The notes under the pieces were generated by a model that made no database searches, had not been told where the DNA came from, and was given only the letters and a program-made list of their open reading frames with translations. From contig NZ_RJPK01000002.1 in the NCBI RefSeq assembly GCF_003943415.1, positions 124,001 through 188,000 of the forward strand: a stretch of 64,000 nucleotides of DNA, written 5' to 3'. The number at the start of each line of letters is the position of its first letter. Position 1 is the first letter of the stretch. The position numbers were made by a program, and so were the translations under genes. The stretch comes from Streptococcus oralis. Lineage in GTDB: Bacteria; Bacillota; Bacilli; Lactobacillales; Streptococcaceae. Below, piece by piece: positions 1 to 8,896 of the stretch.

Positions 1-181
1 CGTTTCTATTACGAAGTTCCCAGGCAACATTATTCCCTTGGACAGAAGGTAGGTAACATTCCATTTCTAGAAAATCAAAAAAATCTTTCACCGTCATGTC
101 TTCCGGAACTTCAAATTCTACCTCATGAGGTAATACATCATCACCCATACAGACAGAATCTCTATCAACTCGGATTTTCAT
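1..181 (-). CDS. Hypothetical protein, 3' part cut by window edge
   Basis: The first 60 codons are visible, starting MKIRVDRDSVCMGDD and continuing with an acidic stretch (EVEFEVPEDMTVKDFFDFLEM). The ATG at 179-181 is preceded by AAGGAGAGAG at good spacing, so the start is well supported. I do not recognise the family. The visible part has no signal peptide or membrane segment and looks like a small acidic cytosolic protein. The gene reads out of the window, so its length is unknown. Confidence 0.75.
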   Translation of the reverse strand, partial: MKIRVDRDSVCMGDDVLPHEVEFEVPEDMTVKDFFDFLEMECYLPSVQGNNVAWELRNRN

Positions 182-275
182 TTTGCTCTCTCCTTATAAG
201 TTTCTATTTGAACGCTATCAAAATAAATCTAAGTACCTCTATTGTAACACATTCTCCATGCATTTTGAGGTCTGC

Positions 276-350
276 TCAACTATTATCATAAGATTTCATA
301 ACCTCTTCCACTTCTGCCAAGGTCACTCCAAACAGATTTAGATATCTGAA
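276..350 (-). pseudogene. Detached duplicate of the rnmV 3' end
   Basis: Read on the minus strand this stretch encodes RYLNLFGVTLAEVEEVMKSY followed by DNS and a stop. It mirrors the C-terminus of the intact RNase M5 gene (LELFGVTMAEVEEVMTKYSD at 1265-1330) but is diverged at the nucleotide level. No start codon or upstream part of the gene is present. The SDR gene lies exactly between the intact rnmV and this orphan tail. The simplest reading is that the SDR gene entered by homologous recombination carried on a donor rnmV end. The rest of the 182-398 gap shows only a possible promoter (TACAAT on the minus strand) for the gene to the left. Confidence 0.7.
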
Positions 351-398
351 TTTCCTTCCACTATTGAAGCAGCCCATGAAATTTATTTTTCTCATCCT

Positions 399-1253
399 TT
401 ATGGATTGTCTCTTGAAAAAGTCAGGTGCTCAAGCAAAGAATAGAGTTTTTCTTGCTCCTCTTCTTCGTAAGCAGATACATTTGCTTTTACTTCCCTGCA
501 TTTCTCGTCATACAAAAATCCTTCATAGAGTTCTTCTGTAGATAAGACCGTGTAAACTTTGGCCATTTCTTCAGGGCTAATCGAAAATTTTGACTTAATT
601 TTATACAGATTTTTCATAAAAGTGTTGAGGTGATTGTAGCGGCTCATATCTACTTTGACATTGGTCACACGAATTGCGTGAATTTTGATGCCTTCCCAAT
701 GTTCTCGCATATAAAGTGACAGCATCAACAAGGCCAGTTTATTTTGATAATAGGTCTTGGCAGGACTGTAACATTTTTGACCAGCTAAATTTTCAAAATC
801 AAGTTTCATGAAAGGATAGAGTATCAGCCCTTGAGAAGAAATATTAATAATCCGTCCACTCTCTGACTTTTCCAACAAACCTTTCAATAGGAAAGAAAGT
901 AGGAAGGGTGCAACAACATTGGTCGCAAATTGCTTTTCTAAACCATCCTTAGTCAGGATGGGCTTTTTGACTGACAAATCAAAGTCAGCTGCATTGTTAA
1001 TTAGAACGTCTAGAGAGTCTTCTCTTTGAATATACTGTTCCACTGCTTTCCTGACACTCTTCATATCAGATAGATCAACCAAAATATAATCTACATGTAG
1101 ATTTCCTGTTTGTTGGCAAATTTTCTCACAGGCTTGCTCGGCAGCTTCTTTCCGTCTACAAAAGAGAGTTACCGACCAGCCCTTTTCAGCTAACTGTTTA
1201 GCAGCCTGGTATCCAATACCACTGTTACCACCCGTAATAATTACTTTTTTCAT
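399..1253 (-). CDS. SDR family NAD(P)-dependent oxidoreductase
   Basis: The protein has 284 residues. It shows the short-chain dehydrogenase/reductase hallmarks: a TGGNSGIG nucleotide-binding loop at residues 7-14, the structural NNA motif near residue 86, the catalytic Ser in NISS, and a YYQNK (YxxxK) active-site pair about 25 residues later. The layout resembles the retinol dehydrogenase/WW-oxidoreductase-like group, but the substrate cannot be predicted. I chose the ATG at 1251-1253 because GGAG lies seven bases upstream; a GTG four codons earlier would overlap the rnmV stop. It follows rnmV directly and is probably co-transcribed with tatD-rnmV. The duplicated rnmV tail on its far side suggests it is a recent insertion. 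Confidence 0.88.
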   Translation of the reverse strand: MKKVIITGGNSGIGYQAAKQLAEKGWSVTLFCRRKEAAEQACEKICQQTGNLHVDYILVDLSDMKSVRKAVEQYIQREDSLDVLINNAADFDLSVKKPILTKDGLEKQFATNVVAPFLLSFLLKGLLEKSESGRIINISSQGLILYPFMKLDFENLAGQKCYSPAKTYYQNKLALLMLSLYMREHWEGIKIHAIRVTNVKVDMSRYNHLNTFMKNLYKIKSKFSISPEEMAKVYTVLSTEELYEGFLYDEKCREVKANVSAYEEEEQEKLYSLLEHLTFSRDNP

Positions 1254-1264
1254 TTCTGACTCCA

Positions 1265-1828
1265 CTAGTCTGAATACTTAGTCATCACTTCTTCCACTTC
1301 TGCCATAGTTACTCCAAACAACTCCAACCGCTTGAGGAGTTGCTTACCATTGGAATAGCCGATGCGGAGGGTTTCCCCCAGATATTCTCGGCGCTTACGA
1401 CTGTCTGCTCCCGCTAGGAAACCAAGGCGAATCAAGTCGCTGCGACTGATGTCAAACTCGTTCTCGTTTTGAAACTGCTCTGTCACCTGAGCCAGCGCTG
1501 TTTTCAAGTCCTCATAGCTAGCATGTTCGATTCCCAGAGAACGTCCCTTGGTCTTGGACTTGGGAACCGCTTCATCTCGTTTGAGAAAGGCATGCTGAAC
1601 TGTCGGAAGGGCCGTCATAATCATGCGACGAATGCGCTCACCGTTAAAGTCAGGATCTGTAAAGACAATGACTCCATGCAGTTCATGCAGGCGCTGAATG
1701 CGTTCTATATCCTGATCATTGATTGCCGATCCTCGTGTCTCATAGGTCTCTACGTCAAAATAACGTTTGAGATTGGCCGTATCATCGCGACCTTCGACTA
1801 CGATGACTTGGGAAATTTTTTCTTTCAT
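1265..1828 (-). CDS. rnmV: Ribonuclease M5 (5S rRNA maturation)
   Basis: The protein has 187 residues, the usual length for RNase M5. The N-terminal TOPRIM domain shows the glutamate motif VVEGRDDT (residues 9-16) and the DPD acidic motif in VIVFTDPDFNGERIRR (about residues 53-68). The C-terminal region is the DUF4093-type domain of this family. RNase M5 cleaves the 5S rRNA precursor on both strands, with ribosomal protein L18 as cofactor in Bacillus. Its ATG follows the tatD stop by two bases, so translation is probably coupled. A diverged copy of its last ~24 codons sits downstream of the SDR gene. Confidence 0.95.
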   Translation of the reverse strand: MKEKISQVIVVEGRDDTANLKRYFDVETYETRGSAINDQDIERIQRLHELHGVIVFTDPDFNGERIRRMIMTALPTVQHAFLKRDEAVPKSKTKGRSLGIEHASYEDLKTALAQVTEQFQNENEFDISRSDLIRLGFLAGADSRKRREYLGETLRIGYSNGKQLLKRLELFGVTMAEVEEVMTKYSD

Positions 1829-1830
1829 GA

Positions 1831-2601
1831 TTATTTTTCCAACCCAAAAATACGCTCTGCATTGGCACTTGTCACAGTAGCTAATTCTTCTGCCGTCATC
1901 CCACGCAAGTCGGCGATAAAGTCCACCACATAGCGTGTATAGGCTGTTTTGTTTTCTCGGCCACGTTTGGGAACAGGTGCCAGATAAGGCGCATCTGTCT
2001 CGACGAGGATTTTGTCCAAAGGCAAGTTCTGCGCAGCCTCCTGAATATCCGTCGCTTTCTTAAAGGTCACCACTCCTGAGAAAGAAATGGTCATGCCAAG
2101 CTCGACAAACTTCTCAGCCCACTCAAGAGAGCCTGAAAATGAGTGCATAATCCCACCACGAGGACCAACACCTTCGCTCTTGATGATCTCATAGGTATCT
2201 TCTAACGCATCACGGGTATGGACCACAAAAGGCAAATTCAAGTCCTTAGACAGCTGAATCTGACGACGAAAAACCTGTTCCTGCACTTCCTTAGGTGCTG
2301 TCATCCAATGGTAGTCCAGGCCAATCTCACCCAAGGCAACAACCTTGGGATGTTTTAGCTTTTTAAGCAAGTAAGCTTCGACCTCGTTTGTGTAAGTCCC
2401 TGCTTCCGTTGGATGCCAGCCAATAGTTGCGTAGAGTTGCTCATACTCATCTGCCAACTCTAGGGCCCGTTCAATGGTCGGCTTGTCAAAACCAACAATG
2501 TTCATCCGAGTTACGCCCATCTCAGCAGCCAAGGCGATTTCTTCTGCCTCACGTCCTGCAAATTCCTCTACATTTAAATGTGTGTGCGTATCAAAAATCA
2601 T
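1831..2601 (-). CDS. TatD family metal-dependent hydrolase (DNase)
   Basis: The protein has 256 residues from the ATG at 2599-2601. It has the TatD TIM-barrel metal motifs: DTHTHLN at residues 3-9, GEIGLDYHW in the middle, PFVVHTRDA, and ILVETDAPYLAP near the C-terminus. TatD proteins are Mg-dependent 3'-5' exonucleases. The reading frame stays open for another 68 codons upstream, but those codons are not TatD-like and overlap the divergent promoter region. MRLEEM five codons earlier is a possible alternative start. Together with rnmV this is the usual tatD-rnmV pair of Firmicutes. Confidence 0.92.
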   Translation of the reverse strand: MIFDTHTHLNVEEFAGREAEEIALAAEMGVTRMNIVGFDKPTIERALELADEYEQLYATIGWHPTEAGTYTNEVEAYLLKKLKHPKVVALGEIGLDYHWMTAPKEVQEQVFRRQIQLSKDLNLPFVVHTRDALEDTYEIIKSEGVGPRGGIMHSFSGSLEWAEKFVELGMTISFSGVVTFKKATDIQEAAQNLPLDKILVETDAPYLAPVPKRGRENKTAYTRYVVDFIADLRGMTAEELATVTSANAERIFGLEK

Positions 2602-2752
2602 CTCTTCTAACCTCATTTTCTTCCATCTATTATACCAAAAATAGCATTCCTCGGCTTGTAAAAATATTCTAATACCAATCATTCTCCCTTGACTGCCTTT
2701 TTTCAAAGCAGTATAATAACACTTATTGAAATTTTCAGCAAAGGAAAAGAAA

Positions 2753-4597
2753 ATGTTTAGAAAATTAAAATATACCTTTATCGGTCGACCACTCAAGTCT
2801 CTCACAGACGGCGAAGGGGGATTACTTGGAAAAATGCAGGCACTTGCAATGTTATCCAGTGATGCCCTGTCTTCTATTGCCTATGGACCTGAACAAGTCA
2901 TTCTCGTTTTAGTTAGCCTCTCTCCTCTCGCCATTTGGTGGAGCCTCCCTATCGGTATTTTTGTCCTCTTACTGCTCGCTAGTTTGACTATTTCCTATCG
3001 TCAAATCATTCATGCCTATCCTCAAGGTGGAGGGGCTTATATGGTCACTCGGGAAAATCTCTCCCCTGAACTAGGCTTGATTGCAGGGGGCAGCCTCCTT
3101 GTTGACTATATGCTGACAGTAGCCGTATCCGTTGCGTCTGGAGCTGATGCTATTACAGCAGCCATCCCTGCCCTCCATCCCTACAATCTTCATATCTCTA
3201 TTTTCCTAGTCTGCCTGCTCATGCTCTTGAATTTAAGAGGATTGAAAGAATCTGCCAGCTCTCTGATGATTCCCGTCTACCTCTTTATCTTCAGTACCGT
3301 CTTTCTCTTGCTTTATGGATTCTTTCAACTATTTACAGGTTCCCTAAACTATCAGGCGACTTCAACCATTGGACAAACTGTTCCGAGCCTTTCCATCGTT
3401 CTCCTATTGAGAGCCTTTACCAGCGGTTCGGCCTCTCTGACAGGGGTTGAGGCTATTTCAAATGCGGTACCATTTTTCAAAACTCCGAAAGAAAAGAATG
3501 CTGCTCAGACCTTAACCATCATGTCGCTGATTTTAGGATTTCTTTTTGCAGGCATCACCTTCCTAAACTACTGGATGGGCATCACGCCTCAAAACGGAGA
3601 AACCATCCTTTCGCAAATGGCCAAGGGCATTCTTGGTGATTCATTCTTTGGTCATGCTAGCTACTATCTCTTCCAGTTCTCAACAGCCTTAATTCTAGCT
3701 GTAGCTGCAAATACTGGCTTTTCAGCCTTCCCTATGCTAGCTTACAATATGGCTAAAAACAAGTACATGCCCCATCTCTTTATGGAAAAGGGGGATCGTC
3801 TCGGCTACTCCAACGGTATCTTAACTCTGGCCTTCGGGGCTATGATCCTTCTTCTCATTTTTAACGGGAATACTGAACGCTTGATTCCTCTTTATACTAT
3901 CGGGGTCTTCGTCCCCTTTGCTCTTTCTCAGACTGGAATGATTCGCCATTGGAAAAAGGAAAAAGGAGCAAACTTCTTAAAACCTGCCTTTGCTAATATC
4001 CTTGGGGCCATCATTTGTTATGCCATTGTCCTCATTTTACTCCTCTTCAGACTGGGTGATATCTGGCCTTTCTTCCCAATTATCCTAGTCTTAACCTTCC
4101 TCTTTTTGTCCATTCACAACCATTACCAAAAAGTGGCAAAACAACTACGACTCTATGAAGGAATTGAAAAACGCACTTACGACGGCAACCTTGTCCTTGT
4201 CCTAGTAGGAAATGTTACTCGAGTAAGTGTCGGAGCCATTAACTACGCTCAAAGCATCGGTGACGAAGTGTTAGCCATGCACATTTCTACTAAAGAAACG
4301 GTTGAAAAAGACCAAGAAATCCTTCAGGAATTTGCCGATTACTTCCCAAATATCACTCTGAAGAATATCAATACCAGCTACCGCGACATCATCACCCCTA
4401 GCGTTAAGTATGTCAAGCGAATCGCCCAAGAAGCTAAGCAAAAAAACTACACCGTTACAGTCCTTGTCCCACAGTTTATCCCTAACAAGCCTTGGCAAAA
4501 TATCCTGCACAATCAAATGAGCCTCAAACTAAAATACGCTCTCAGATGGCATGAAGACGTCGTTGTCGCTAGCTACTCTTATCACTTAAAAGAATAA
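2753..4597 (+). CDS. kimA: KimA-type high-affinity potassium importer (APC superfamily)
   Basis: The protein has 614 residues with about 12 transmembrane segments (residues ~30-460) and a soluble C-terminal domain of ~150 residues. Near-verbatim family stretches include LAMLSSDALSSIAYGPEQ, AYPQGGGAYMV and GGSLLVDYMLTVAVS, as I remember them from Bacillus subtilis KimA (YdaO). That protein is a K+/H+ symporter inhibited by c-di-AMP through its C-terminal domain. The ATG at 2753 has AAGGAAAAG upstream; a TTG nine codons earlier is less likely. The gene is divergent from tatD with a leader of under 150 bases, and I see no room for a full c-di-AMP riboswitch. Control may therefore be on the protein. 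A generic APC amino-acid permease is the alternative. Confidence 0.85.
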   Translation: MFRKLKYTFIGRPLKSLTDGEGGLLGKMQALAMLSSDALSSIAYGPEQVILVLVSLSPLAIWWSLPIGIFVLLLLASLTISYRQIIHAYPQGGGAYMVTRENLSPELGLIAGGSLLVDYMLTVAVSVASGADAITAAIPALHPYNLHISIFLVCLLMLLNLRGLKESASSLMIPVYLFIFSTVFLLLYGFFQLFTGSLNYQATSTIGQTVPSLSIVLLLRAFTSGSASLTGVEAISNAVPFFKTPKEKNAAQTLTIMSLILGFLFAGITFLNYWMGITPQNGETILSQMAKGILGDSFFGHASYYLFQFSTALILAVAANTGFSAFPMLAYNMAKNKYMPHLFMEKGDRLGYSNGILTLAFGAMILLLIFNGNTERLIPLYTIGVFVPFALSQTGMIRHWKKEKGANFLKPAFANILGAIICYAIVLILLLFRLGDIWPFFPIILVLTFLFLSIHNHYQKVAKQLRLYEGIEKRTYDGNLVLVLVGNVTRVSVGAINYAQSIGDEVLAMHISTKETVEKDQEILQEFADYFPNITLKNINTSYRDIITPSVKYVKRIAQEAKQKNYTVTVLVPQFIPNKPWQNILHNQMSLKLKYALRWHEDVVVASYSYHLKE

Positions 4598-4600
4598 AGA

Positions 4601-4643
4601 AAAGGCCCTACCAGAACCAAAAAGCGTCTGGTGGGGCCTTTTT
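4601..4643. terminator. Bidirectional terminator between kimA and the peptide-binding lipoprotein gene
   Basis: The stem AAAGGCCCTACCAGA pairs with TCTGGTGGGGCCTTT and is followed by a T run on both strands. It lies 4 bases after the kimA stop and 46 bases after the stop of the convergent gene. Confidence 0.9.
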
Positions 4644-4688
4644 CTGAATCCAGCCACTATGCTTAACTAAAAAGCATGACTAGGAATA

Positions 4689-6650
4689 TTATTGAATGTG
4701 GTTAGCTAAATCTTCCTGAGCTTTTTTATTGGACTCAGTTTTTTCTTTTTGCCATTTTTCATAAAGTTCTTGGTACTGTTTCGCAGTCACGGGTTCTTTT
4801 TGCAACTCAAGGTATTTGTAGTTATCCGCATCCCCTTTGTGTCCGACAAATGAGAAGGCTCCTGTGAACGGTACAGTCTTACGGAATATTGGATTAGCTC
4901 CTCCACTTTGAACTGGCAGAAAGAGAGCACTATCTGTTAGCCAAGCTTGAACTTCAGCAAATTTTTCATAGCGAGTCTGAGTATTTTCAACCTCATTGTC
5001 TGCTGTGTCCAACAACTTCTTGTAGGTAGAGAGACCGATTTTTTCCTTGACATCATTGTCTTTCCCTGGAGTCAGGCCAAGATTTTTTAACTGAGAACCA
5101 GAGTCTGGATCCAAGAGGTCAAGATATGTCTTAGGATCAGAGTAATCTCCACTCCAGCCCGAAATATCGATGTCATAGTCCTTTTGTTCAGCTGTGTCAG
5201 CAAAGAAGGTTGCATTGTCTTTCTCGTCTGGAGACAATTGAATCACATCGATAACAATATTATCTGATCCAAGTGTCTCCTCAACCGTCTGCTTGAAAGA
5301 ACTTGCTTGCTGTACATCCAACTTGGCAGTCTGGTCTACCGGCATGTCTAAATGGATAGGGAAGGTCACACCTTCTGCCTGCAAACTTTCTTTGGCTTTG
5401 GCAAATTCTGCCTTGGCTTTATCAGCATTCAGGAAAGCAGGTTGCGCGTCATTCAGATTAATATTTGACCACTCTGAACCATAGTTGACCATCTTTTCAT
5501 TGACAGCATCTCCAAAATTCTTTCCACCGATTTGAACAAAGTTGCTTGGTGTGACAGTGTTTCGAAGGATACGGTCAGCTCCATCTTCTCCATTTGTCTG
5601 GGCAGCGTAGGCATGACGGTCAAAGGCAAAGTTAATCGCCTGACGGAAGTCTTTATTTTGCATAGCTAGACGCGAATCTGTTTTTTCTTTATCCGTCTGT
5701 TTCATGGTTTGATTGTAACTTTGACGGTTGACATTGAAGAGATAGTAGAAAGTCACAGCATCCTGAGGAGTATAGGTAATCTTATCTTCATTCCCTTTTT
5801 TCAGCTGGTCAAAGACAGAACTTGTCGGGAAGATACGTCCGTCTGTGTAATTGCCTTCTAAGAATCCTCGAGCCAAACTATCTTGGTCTGAACCATCATA
5901 GAAGGAAAGTTTTACCTTCTCAATCTTGACATTGTCCTTATCCCAGTAATTAGGGTTCTTTTCAAACTCAATTAAAGATTTTGAAGTGAAAGACTTGAAC
6001 AAGTATGGCCCATTGGATAAGATACTAGATGGAGTAACACTTCCAAAATCGTCTCCCTTAGATTTCAAAAAGGCTTCATTGACAGGACTCAAAATTCCTC
6101 CTGTTGTCTTTGAATTCCAATAAGACTCCGGCTTGTTCAAGGTGTATTGGAGAGTATAGTCGTCCACTGCCTTGACTCCAACCGTCTCAAAGTCAGATGT
6201 TTTCCCTTCGACATAATCTGCCAAACCTTTGATCGAATCCCGTACCAAGTACAAGTTCTCAGCCTTTTTATCCGCTGCATACTTGAGACCCGTCACAAAG
6301 TCATGAGCTGTCACTTCAGCGTATTCTTCTCCTTCAGAGGTATACCACTTAGCCCCTTGGCGGATTTTGTAGGTATAGGTCAAACCATCTTTTGATACAG
6401 TCCATGACTCTGCCATAGAAGGGACGAGATTGCCGTACTTATCATTTTCCAACAAACCATCAATCAAGTTTGTCGTAATGCTAGAGGTCGAGCCACGTGT
6501 TGAAGTGATATAGTCTAATGTATCTGGATTGCTTGCAAATACATAAGAGTAGGTTTTATCTGTATTTGATTGTGCCGAACTACAAGCCGCCATCAAGAAG
6601 CTTGCACTTAAAATTCCAGCCCCTAGTAGGAGGGCTTTTGATTTCTTCAT
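4689..6650 (-). CDS. Oligopeptide ABC transporter substrate-binding lipoprotein (AliA/AliB/AmiA family)
   Basis: The protein has 653 residues. It starts with a lipoprotein signal peptide whose lipobox LMAAC places the modified Cys at residue 23. The rest is an SBP_bac_5 (family 5) fold with motifs typical of the streptococcal Ali/Ami peptide receptors, such as FRQAINFAFDR and a C-terminal QAWLTDSALFLP. These receptors capture peptides on the outer membrane face and deliver them to the AmiCDEF importer. They also sense signal peptides from neighbouring bacteria. No permease or ATPase gene is adjacent, so this is an orphan receptor expected to use AmiCDEF in trans. I cannot say whether it is the AliB orthologue or a further paralogue. 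Confidence 0.9.
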   Translation of the reverse strand: MKKSKALLLGAGILSASFLMAACSSAQSNTDKTYSYVFASNPDTLDYITSTRGSTSSITTNLIDGLLENDKYGNLVPSMAESWTVSKDGLTYTYKIRQGAKWYTSEGEEYAEVTAHDFVTGLKYAADKKAENLYLVRDSIKGLADYVEGKTSDFETVGVKAVDDYTLQYTLNKPESYWNSKTTGGILSPVNEAFLKSKGDDFGSVTPSSILSNGPYLFKSFTSKSLIEFEKNPNYWDKDNVKIEKVKLSFYDGSDQDSLARGFLEGNYTDGRIFPTSSVFDQLKKGNEDKITYTPQDAVTFYYLFNVNRQSYNQTMKQTDKEKTDSRLAMQNKDFRQAINFAFDRHAYAAQTNGEDGADRILRNTVTPSNFVQIGGKNFGDAVNEKMVNYGSEWSNINLNDAQPAFLNADKAKAEFAKAKESLQAEGVTFPIHLDMPVDQTAKLDVQQASSFKQTVEETLGSDNIVIDVIQLSPDEKDNATFFADTAEQKDYDIDISGWSGDYSDPKTYLDLLDPDSGSQLKNLGLTPGKDNDVKEKIGLSTYKKLLDTADNEVENTQTRYEKFAEVQAWLTDSALFLPVQSGGANPIFRKTVPFTGAFSFVGHKGDADNYKYLELQKEPVTAKQYQELYEKWQKEKTESNKKAQEDLANHIQ

Positions 6651-6734
6651 AACTGTTCTCCATTTTTATAGTATATGAAACATTATACATTATTTCAGAA
6701 AAAATATAAAGTATTTACAGACTGATATTATAGG

Positions 6735-6773
6735 AAAAAAGAAAAGCCAGTAGACTCGAGTTCCTACTGACTT
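6735..6773 (-). terminator. Terminator of rpmH
   Basis: On the minus strand AAGTCAGTAG and CTACTGGCTT form a 10-bp stem (one G-U pair) followed by TTTCTTTTTT. It lies 21 bases after the rpmH stop. Confidence 0.85.
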
Positions 6774-6793
6774 CTTTGTTGAATTCGTTTGGA

Positions 6794-6928
6794 TTATGCA
6801 GCCAAAACTTTGCGTCCTTTACGACGACGAGCTGCCAATACGCGACGACCGTTTTTAGTTGACATACGGTTACGGAATCCGTGTTTGCGCGCACGACGAA
6901 GTTTACTTGGTTGATAAGTACGTTTCAC
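6794..6928 (-). CDS. rpmH: 50S ribosomal protein L34
   Basis: This small gene encodes 44 residues beginning [17 protein letters not shown] and ending in the basic tail [11 protein letters not shown], which is L34 along its whole length. The start is a GTG at 6926-6928 with AGGAGG eight bases upstream. It stands alone between its own promoter and terminator rather than in the classical dnaA-rpmH-rnpA order. L34 is part of the large ribosomal subunit. Confidence 0.97.
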
Positions 6929-7002
6929 GATGAATACCTCCTCATAGATTTTGTATTCGTTTAGCCGGCTATAAAGTGATCAGTTACTAAACATACTTTA
7001 CT

Positions 7003-7031
7003 ATTCTATCTGATTCTGCCACTTTTGTCAA
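7003..7031 (-). promoter_or_regulatory. Sigma-A promoter of rpmH
   Basis: A consensus -35 TTGACA (7026-7031) and a near-consensus -10 TAGAAT (7003-7008) are separated by exactly 17 bases on the minus strand, about 75 bases upstream of the rpmH start. It begins just past the end of alaA, so rpmH is transcribed independently. Confidence 0.85.
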
Positions 7032-7073
7032 TAGCTCCAAGCAAATGTTTTCTAGCTTTTCCTATGAAAGCCC

Positions 7074-8288
7074 TTATCTACGATACTGTTTTAAGAAACG
7101 AGTCATCTTTTCTTGGATTTGCGCCAATTCGTCCACACGTGGGAGGTAAACGATACGGAAATGGTCTGGTTCCTTCCAGTTAAAACCACGACCATGAACC
7201 AAGAGAACCTTTTCCTGTTTCAAGAAATTAAGGACGAACTGTTCATCATCATCGATGCGGTACATATTGCGGTCAATTTTAGGGAAGATATAAAGACCCG
7301 CCTTTGGCTTGACCGCAGACAAACCTGGAATATCTTGAATAGCATTGTAAATGAAGTTTCTTTGCTCATAGATACGACCACCAGGAAGGAGTAATTCGTC
7401 CACTGACTGGTGCCCACCTAGTGATGTTTGTACGACTTGCTGGGCCAAAACGTTAGAACAAAGGCGCATGTTGGACAGCATATTGAGACCTTCGATATAG
7501 CCTTTAACATGGGTTTTAGGCCCAGACAAGACCATCCAACCTACACGGAAACCAGCGATACGGTGGGATTTTGACAGACCATTCATGCTGACACAGAAGA
7601 CATCTGGTGCCAAGCTTGCCACAGGCGTGTGTACATGCCCATCCATCACCATACGGTCATAAATCTCATCCGCAAAGATAATCAAATCGTTTTGACGAGC
7701 AATCTCAATAATCTCCAGCAAGAGTTCCTTAGGATAAAGGGCTCCAGTTGGGTTATTTGGGTTGATAAGGACGATAGCCTTGGTATTGGAAGTAATTTTT
7801 GACTTGATATCGTCAATATCTGGGTACCATTCTGCAGCTTCATCACAGATATAGTGAACGGCATTTCCCCCAGCTAGGCTGACCGCGGCTGTCCAGAGAG
7901 GATAGTCTGGCATAGGCACCAAGACCTCATCGCCATTATCCAAAAGCCCTTGCATGGACATAACAATCAGCTCACTGACACCATTTCCAAGGTAAATATC
8001 ATCAATATCCACATTTGGGAAGTTCTTCAGTTGACAATACTGCATGATGGCCTTACGGGCTGAGAAAATCCCTTTGGAGTCAGAATACCCCTCACTATCA
8101 CGCGCATTCATAATCAAATCATGAATGACCTCATCTGGTGCTGTAAAGCCAAATTCTGCTGGATTTCCTGTATTCAGGCGTAAAATCTTTTCACCATTTG
8201 CTCGCATCCGCATAGCTTCTTCCAAAACAGGGCCACGGATATCATAGGCAACATGCTCTAACTTACTAGACTTGTTATATTCTTTCAT
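7074..8288 (-). CDS. alaA: Alanine-synthesising PLP aminotransferase (AlaA type)
   Basis: The protein has 404 residues and is a class I/II fold-type I aminotransferase. Stretches such as SSKLEHVAYDIRGPVLEEA, GVSELIVMSMQ and NPNNPTGALYPKELL closely match Escherichia coli AlaA as I remember it. AlaA converts pyruvate and glutamate to alanine and 2-oxoglutarate. The PLP-binding Lys is in NGLSKSHR (about residue 240), and the substrate-carboxylate Arg is in DHFRIVYLP near the C-terminus. The ATG at 8286-8288 fits the family's usual N-terminus. It appears monocistronic. Confidence 0.93.
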   Translation of the reverse strand: MKEYNKSSKLEHVAYDIRGPVLEEAMRMRANGEKILRLNTGNPAEFGFTAPDEVIHDLIMNARDSEGYSDSKGIFSARKAIMQYCQLKNFPNVDIDDIYLGNGVSELIVMSMQGLLDNGDEVLVPMPDYPLWTAAVSLAGGNAVHYICDEAAEWYPDIDDIKSKITSNTKAIVLINPNNPTGALYPKELLLEIIEIARQNDLIIFADEIYDRMVMDGHVHTPVASLAPDVFCVSMNGLSKSHRIAGFRVGWMVLSGPKTHVKGYIEGLNMLSNMRLCSNVLAQQVVQTSLGGHQSVDELLLPGGRIYEQRNFIYNAIQDIPGLSAVKPKAGLYIFPKIDRNMYRIDDDEQFVLNFLKQEKVLLVHGRGFNWKEPDHFRIVYLPRVDELAQIQEKMTRFLKQYRR

Positions 8289-8430
8289 CTTGTTTCCTCA
8301 ATTCATCGAGATAGTAACATTATACCACTAGAAAGGGATTGCGACAAGTTTCCTGAAATGAGCAAACAAAGAAAAAACTTACAACGACTAGGTTCTCACC
8401 GTCTAAATAACTAGAAGGAAGAATCATTTC

Positions 8431-8730
8431 TCACATACCAAAAGACAAACCTAGAAAGACCAATGCTAAAAAGGAATCATACAAAAGATTAAACATGAGA
8501 AAGAGCCCCCACGGGATCAAATAGTCCAAGCGACCACTTCTCTTTGCAATCACAAATAAAATGATGTGGTAGACTAGGTGAAAGAGAAGAAATCCAACAA
8601 AACCTGGATAGAGAATAGGCACGACTCTTTCCAGCTGCCAAAGCATCACTACTTCTCCTACAAGTGATGCAAGGATAATTCCATGATAAAGAAGACTTAT
8701 TTTTTTAGAAGCTTGAACAGACTCTTTCAT
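8431..8730 (-). CDS. Small multi-pass membrane protein
   Basis: The protein has 99 residues from the ATG at 8728-8730, which has AAGGGA about nine bases upstream; a GTG six codons earlier is the alternative. It has three or four hydrophobic helices: ISLLYHGIILASLVGEVVML, a second around LYPGFVGFLLFHLVYHIILF, and a last around LIPWGLFLMFNLLYD. I do not recognise a family and assign no function. It is upstream of alaA in the same direction, with a gap of about 140 bases. Confidence 0.7.
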   Translation of the reverse strand: MKESVQASKKISLLYHGIILASLVGEVVMLWQLERVVPILYPGFVGFLLFHLVYHIILFVIAKRSGRLDYLIPWGLFLMFNLLYDSFLALVFLGLSFGM

Positions 8731-8896
8731 ACTTTCTCGTCCCTTCACTATGTTTCCTAATATCCCGTTTTCTTTTATTTTAACATATCTCCACCAAATC
8801 GAATCTCCGATAATATTTATTTAAATATGATTTTTACTTTACTTCTTTAGTGAAAAGGATTACAATAAAAGTAAGAAAATTTCAGGAGGTTTCATT

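Noticed and set aside
2602..2752. c-di-AMP (ydaO-type) riboswitch upstream of the kimA-like gene
   Set aside because: The intergenic space is only about 150 bases and is shared with the tatD promoter, and no matching conserved segments are visible.
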